From: Pontibacter amylolyticus
Lineage (GTDB): Bacteria > Bacteroidota > Bacteroidia > Cytophagales > Hymenobacteraceae
Reading direction: 5' to 3'
Assembly: GCF_014638845.1 (NCBI RefSeq)
Contig: NZ_BMFP01000002.1
Location: 390,373-454,372, forward strand
DNA length: 64,000 nucleotides
In this document: positions 61,296 to 64,000 of the stretch, piece after piece
Position numbering within the stretch: the stretch's first letter is position 1
How the letters are laid out: each line of letters starts with the position of its first letter
The notes under the pieces: model-generated
Told to the model about the DNA's origin: nothing
The model's database searches: none
What the model saw: the letters and a program-made list of their open reading frames with translations, nothing else
Translations under genes and position numbers: made by a program

Positions 61296-62912
61296 TTAAA
61301 ATGTTATGTCCTCTTCCATTTCCCAGTTTGCCCGAATCTCCAATGGCTTGTCATGCAGGTATACTTGTTCCGGTTCCTTCACTAGTTCCGGGTCTCCTCC
61401 ATCCCACTTTCCATTGTTGTTGGTATCCAGTATGACCCGGATAAAGTAGGTGCCTGGCTCAATGTTTCTGAAGTTGTACGTCTTGGTATTACGCACCTGG
61501 TTCTTCACTTTATATTGGTTGTCTACTAGCTGAACGATGTAGTTTTTCTGTTCTGTTTTCACGGCTCCTCTCAAGCTTCCGGCGCCACGCGCCTCTGCTA
61601 TCGTTACCTGAATGGCCGGTTTGCTGAACTGCGCTCCCTGTACCGGCACTATACCCGCGCTGTCTATTATGATAGTTGCTTCACGAATCTTGTTGGTCCA
61701 CTTTGGCATAACGAAACTCAGCTCTGTAGCGGAGCGGTCTACTTTCACCTGATCAGGATACGTTAGCCTGGCCACTTCTATGCTATCGGCCAGTAGGCGA
61801 ATGGGCTCCTTTGTCTTAATGCTTACTGGCGTCTCCAATTCGATCGTTACTTGCTGTCCTTCACTTACCGTGTTGTTATTGCCTGTTCCATTGCCATTCG
61901 CTTTCAGCCTGGCTCCGATCACACGCTGGGCTCTCTTTCCTTCAAATGCTATTTGAACCGTATCCACGGTGCGATTTGCAGCGGAGTCCAGTGCGGTTAA
62001 CAGGGCCTTGCCTCCTGTGAAACGGTTGCTTCCAAATACATCCACGACCTTTCCATCTGGCGATATCTTATGGACCAGGGTATCCTTTGGGGATTCTGCG
62101 GAGGTGGCTACGAACCTTTCCAGGCCTTCATTATAGTTGGCCACGAAGCGGTCTGTATACCTTTCGCGGCGTTGCAGAAGTGGACGTTTGGTATCTATTC
62201 GTACCGTTTGCAATACAACCTCCTGTTCTTCGCTGGTTACACGGATTGGTTCTGCTTTGTAGGCTACCCATTCATCTTCGTTATCATACAGCGAGTTGTT
62301 GTTCTTATCTGTCAGCGCGTAAATCCTGTATTCGCCATCCTTTATGTTCTCAAATGCAAACTCCCCATTCGCATCTGCCTGTGTCTGGTAATAGGGTCTG
62401 CTTTTCCGGATGCTGAGGGTATCGTTGGTTGGGTATAAGGCAACCACGGCTTCTTTCTCTGGTTCCTGTGTCAGCAGTTTGACCACCTGACCGCTTACTC
62501 TGCTTGAGTCGATGAACGTGCCAGTACTGAACGTAAGCCCAAGTCCTTCCGCTGTGTTTTTCTCCGTGATATCCTGTATGCCTTTTCGGAAGTTGAAGGT
62601 ATAGGTGGTGTTTTCCTCAAACGGTTCTTCAAATACCAGTTCCAACCTGGTCTTCTGTAACCTCACCTGGTATTTGTTATCAGTGAAAGGCGTGATCAGC
62701 AATTCCTTCTGTAAGTTGTTTGGCTGCACCTCTTCATTAAAGTCCAGCGTGATGGTGCGGGTGCTGACATTTAGCTCTTGCGGCTTGGGATTGCTGTCGA
62801 GGAGTTCCGGTGCGTCTTCATCCTTTGGGCCTCCTTCCGGGTTGTTTATGCTCGCACAGGATGCAAGCGTCATAAGGGAAGCAGCTAGAAAAATACTGTT
62901 GACAAGTTTCAT
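61296..62912 (-). CDS. Lipoprotein with Ig-like (Big_5) and carboxypeptidase-regulatory-like domains
   Basis: The 538-residue protein has a lipoprotein signal (SLMTLASC, Cys 19). Residues 33-135 form a Big_5 / SbsA Ig-like domain (LLDSNPKPQELNVSTRTITLDFNEEVQPNN, TYTFNFRKGIQD), followed by a prealbumin-like stretch at about 185-225 (ANGEFAFENIKDGEYRIYALTDKNNN) and further beta-rich regions; a second NxNGKWDGGDPE block ends the protein. It belongs to a Bacteroidota Ig-like lipoprotein family of unknown function, often located near mnmG and a methyltransferase. Confidence 0.88.
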   Translation of the reverse strand: MKLVNSIFLAASLMTLASCASINNPEGGPKDEDAPELLDSNPKPQELNVSTRTITLDFNEEVQPNNLQKELLITPFTDNKYQVRLQKTRLELVFEEPFEENTTYTFNFRKGIQDITEKNTAEGLGLTFSTGTFIDSSRVSGQVVKLLTQEPEKEAVVALYPTNDTLSIRKSRPYYQTQADANGEFAFENIKDGEYRIYALTDKNNNSLYDNEDEWVAYKAEPIRVTSEEQEVVLQTVRIDTKRPLLQRRERYTDRFVANYNEGLERFVATSAESPKDTLVHKISPDGKVVDVFGSNRFTGGKALLTALDSAANRTVDTVQIAFEGKRAQRVIGARLKANGNGTGNNNTVSEGQQVTIELETPVSIKTKEPIRLLADSIEVARLTYPDQVKVDRSATELSFVMPKWTNKIREATIIIDSAGIVPVQGAQFSKPAIQVTIAEARGAGSLRGAVKTEQKNYIVQLVDNQYKVKNQVRNTKTYNFRNIEPGTYFIRVILDTNNNGKWDGGDPELVKEPEQVYLHDKPLEIRANWEMEEDITF

Positions 62913-62930
62913 CTACTATTCGTTTAAATG

Positions 62931-62960
62931 AAAAACAGGCAAACTTTCGCTTGCCTTGTT
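62931..62960 (-). terminator. Terminator of the methyltransferase gene
   Basis: AACA-GGCAA and TTGCC-TTGTT (about 62934-62942 and 62951-62960) pair with one bulge; the minus strand continues GTTTTTCATT. Confidence 0.7.
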
Positions 62961-62988
62961 CTTATTTATTAACACCCGATTGGGGTGC

Positions 62989-63876
62989 TTATTTTCTTTT
63001 TGCTACAAATATCAGGCTCGAATAATCGTTGCCGTTTTTCTCTGCGTAGCTATTGGACTTGTACCCGTTCACTACGCTGCTGATGACCTTTGTCTTTCCC
63101 TCCTTCTGTTTCTCACTTAGCATGCTGACGTAGTAGGCATCAAACTTCATAGGCAGCACTTCCTCCAGTTGCATCTTGTGCTTTTTGAGCAGGCGCTTCA
63201 TAGTCGGCTGTGTGAAATGGTATAGGTGTCGTGGCACATCATAGGCTGCCCAGTCTGCCTTGTACTGCTGCGCATCATGCGAATCGGCGTTGGGAACAGC
63301 TATGATCAACGTCCCGTCGTCCTGCAGCAAGTTGATGAGTTCTGCCAACGTTTCGTTTAGCGTATGGATATGCTCCAACACATGCCACATCGTAATGACT
63401 TCGAATTTCTCACCAGAGATCTCTTCGAGCCCCTTGGCAATTATTTCCCCTGTCAGGGAGGAGGCTTCCTCGCGAGCACGGATATTTGGCTCGACTCCTC
63501 TTATGTCCCAACCGTCCTGCTTGCAGGCATTCAGGAATACGCCCGTCCCGCAGCCATAATCCAAAATGGTTCCCTTGGCTGGGACGTGCCTGTTGATAAG
63601 CTCTACTTTTTGCTTCGTCGTAATGGAGCGCACCACATGATAGGCCCTGTTGATAATGCCTGTCTTAATGTTGCTGTGCGATATGTATTCTTCAGATTCG
63701 TAATACTTATCAATACTGGCAGCATCCGGCCGTGGGTTTGTAAACTTGAAGTTGCAATTCTCGCACTCCACAATTACAAAGCTCTCTTTCGAGACCGCGT
63801 TGTCTGTCACTACCAGGAAGTTTTTAAAATCTTCTTTGCCGCATATCGGGCATTGCTCCAGTCTTTCGTAGCTCAT
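62989..63876 (-). CDS. Class I SAM-dependent methyltransferase with N-terminal zinc ribbon
   Basis: The 295-residue protein begins with a CPICG-x29-CENC ribbon (Cys9, Cys12, Cys38, Cys41) followed by FTNPRPDAASIDKYYESEEY, a feature of methyltransferase group with PF13489. The SAM-binding motif is ILDYGCGTGVFLNACKQDG (about 102-120), with the acidic loop GVEPN and MWHVLEHIHTLNETLAEL. Substrates of this family include sugars and lipids. The gene starts immediately after the mnmG stop with no gap, so the two are coupled. Confidence 0.9.
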   Translation of the reverse strand: MSYERLEQCPICGKEDFKNFLVVTDNAVSKESFVIVECENCNFKFTNPRPDAASIDKYYESEEYISHSNIKTGIINRAYHVVRSITTKQKVELINRHVPAKGTILDYGCGTGVFLNACKQDGWDIRGVEPNIRAREEASSLTGEIIAKGLEEISGEKFEVITMWHVLEHIHTLNETLAELINLLQDDGTLIIAVPNADSHDAQQYKADWAAYDVPRHLYHFTQPTMKRLLKKHKMQLEEVLPMKFDAYYVSMLSEKQKEGKTKVISSVVNGYKSNSYAEKNGNDYSSLIFVAKRK

Positions 63877-64000
63877 TTATTTTCCAAGGTATACCATTAG
63901 TACCGATATGTCAGCCGGTGACACGCCACTGATGCGCGATGCCTGCCCTATGGTTTCAGGCTGTATGCGCAGCAATTTTTCGCGGGCTTCTGCTGACAAG
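63877..64000 (-). CDS. mnmG: tRNA uridine 5-carboxymethylaminomethyl modification enzyme MnmG, C-terminus
   Basis: The frame is open to the window edge and ends in TAA at 63877-63879. The 40 residues read [20 protein letters not shown] and [13 protein letters not shown], which match the highly conserved C-terminus of MnmG (GidA) that binds MnmE. The enzyme and MnmE together modify the wobble uridine of several tRNAs. The N-terminal FAD-binding part lies outside the window. Confidence 0.92.
   Translation of the reverse strand, partial: LSAEAREKLLRIQPETIGQASRISGVSPADISVLMVYLGK

Noticed and set aside
60106..61385. Several short plus-strand frames in the T-rich gap
   Set aside because: Phe/Leu/Ser-rich translations from T/C-rich DNA without starts, signals or domains of note.
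1..64000. CRISPR arrays, prophage or complete insertion sequences
   Set aside because: No regularly spaced identical repeats, integrase, transposase or phage structural genes were seen in any frame.

Overview
The window looks like chromosomal DNA of a member of the Bacteroidota, most likely the order Cytophagales (a Pontibacter/Hymenobacter-like genome). This is inferred from gene families and signals, not from any search: an ileS of the long type, glycyl-tRNA ligase as a single chain, DUF721 and recF close together, GIN-domain (DUF2807), DUF2490 and DUF3575 envelope proteins, DksA-like proteins with degenerate zinc fingers, and promoters of the Bacteroidota form TTTG-N19-21-TAnnTTTG. No rRNA, tRNA, CRISPR array, prophage or intact insertion sequence was seen. 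Most of the window is ordinary core genome. The genes are mostly on the minus strand.

Layout. 1-5 kb: the end of a GH25 lysozyme, a small membrane protein, recJ, a repeat-bearing gap and a TPR protein. 5-14.3 kb: a minus-strand block encoding a DksA-like regulator, ScpB, a pseudouridine synthase with a very long repetitive N-terminus, CoaX, an outer-membrane protein, LptC, a 57-residue membrane protein, a CNNM/CorC-type protein and a PpiD-like foldase. 14.6-18 kb: a DUF3575 porin-like protein, ribH, a TPR membrane protein and pdhA. 18-23.4 kb (plus): recF, a cysteine-rich mini-protein, a SigZ-type sigma factor, a DUF721 protein, a lipoprotein, a thioesterase and an M28 peptidase. 23.5-31 kb: a DUF2807 protein, a palindromic repeat cluster, a rhomboid protease fused to a TonB-plug-like tail, then a tight plus-strand operon (N-formylglutamate amidohydrolase, MATCAP/DUF1704-type HExxxH peptidase, ATP-grasp ligase) and a probable small RNA. 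31-42 kb: envelope proteins, an ABC exporter, an FAD/NAD(P)-binding protein, an SLC13 permease, a fasciclin-domain protein and a second rhomboid. 42-55 kb: polyprenyl synthetase, rnr, a double-ATPase ABC protein, a HAD phosphatase, lspA, ileS and glyQS. 55-64 kb: a PiT-like membrane protein, small conserved proteins, a CPA2 antiporter, a 1.4 kb gene-free region with AT-rich DNA and DnaA-box-like sites (candidate oriC), an Ig-like lipoprotein, a methyltransferase and the end of mnmG.

The most unusual signals are: (1) a short motif, TATACC(T) or its complement, scattered at about three per kb in genes and gaps alike, with clusters in several gaps; (2) the three-gene amidohydrolase / HExxxH peptidase / ATP-grasp operon, which reads as a peptide-tailoring system of unknown substrate; (3) a metallothionein-like mini-protein plus cysteine-tailed SigZ between recF and DUF721; (4) an IleRS with the swapped GxHH signature; (5) the rhomboid-plug fusion; (6) the putative origin beside mnmG; and (7) a consensus promoter driving a non-coding transcript behind the ATP-grasp gene.
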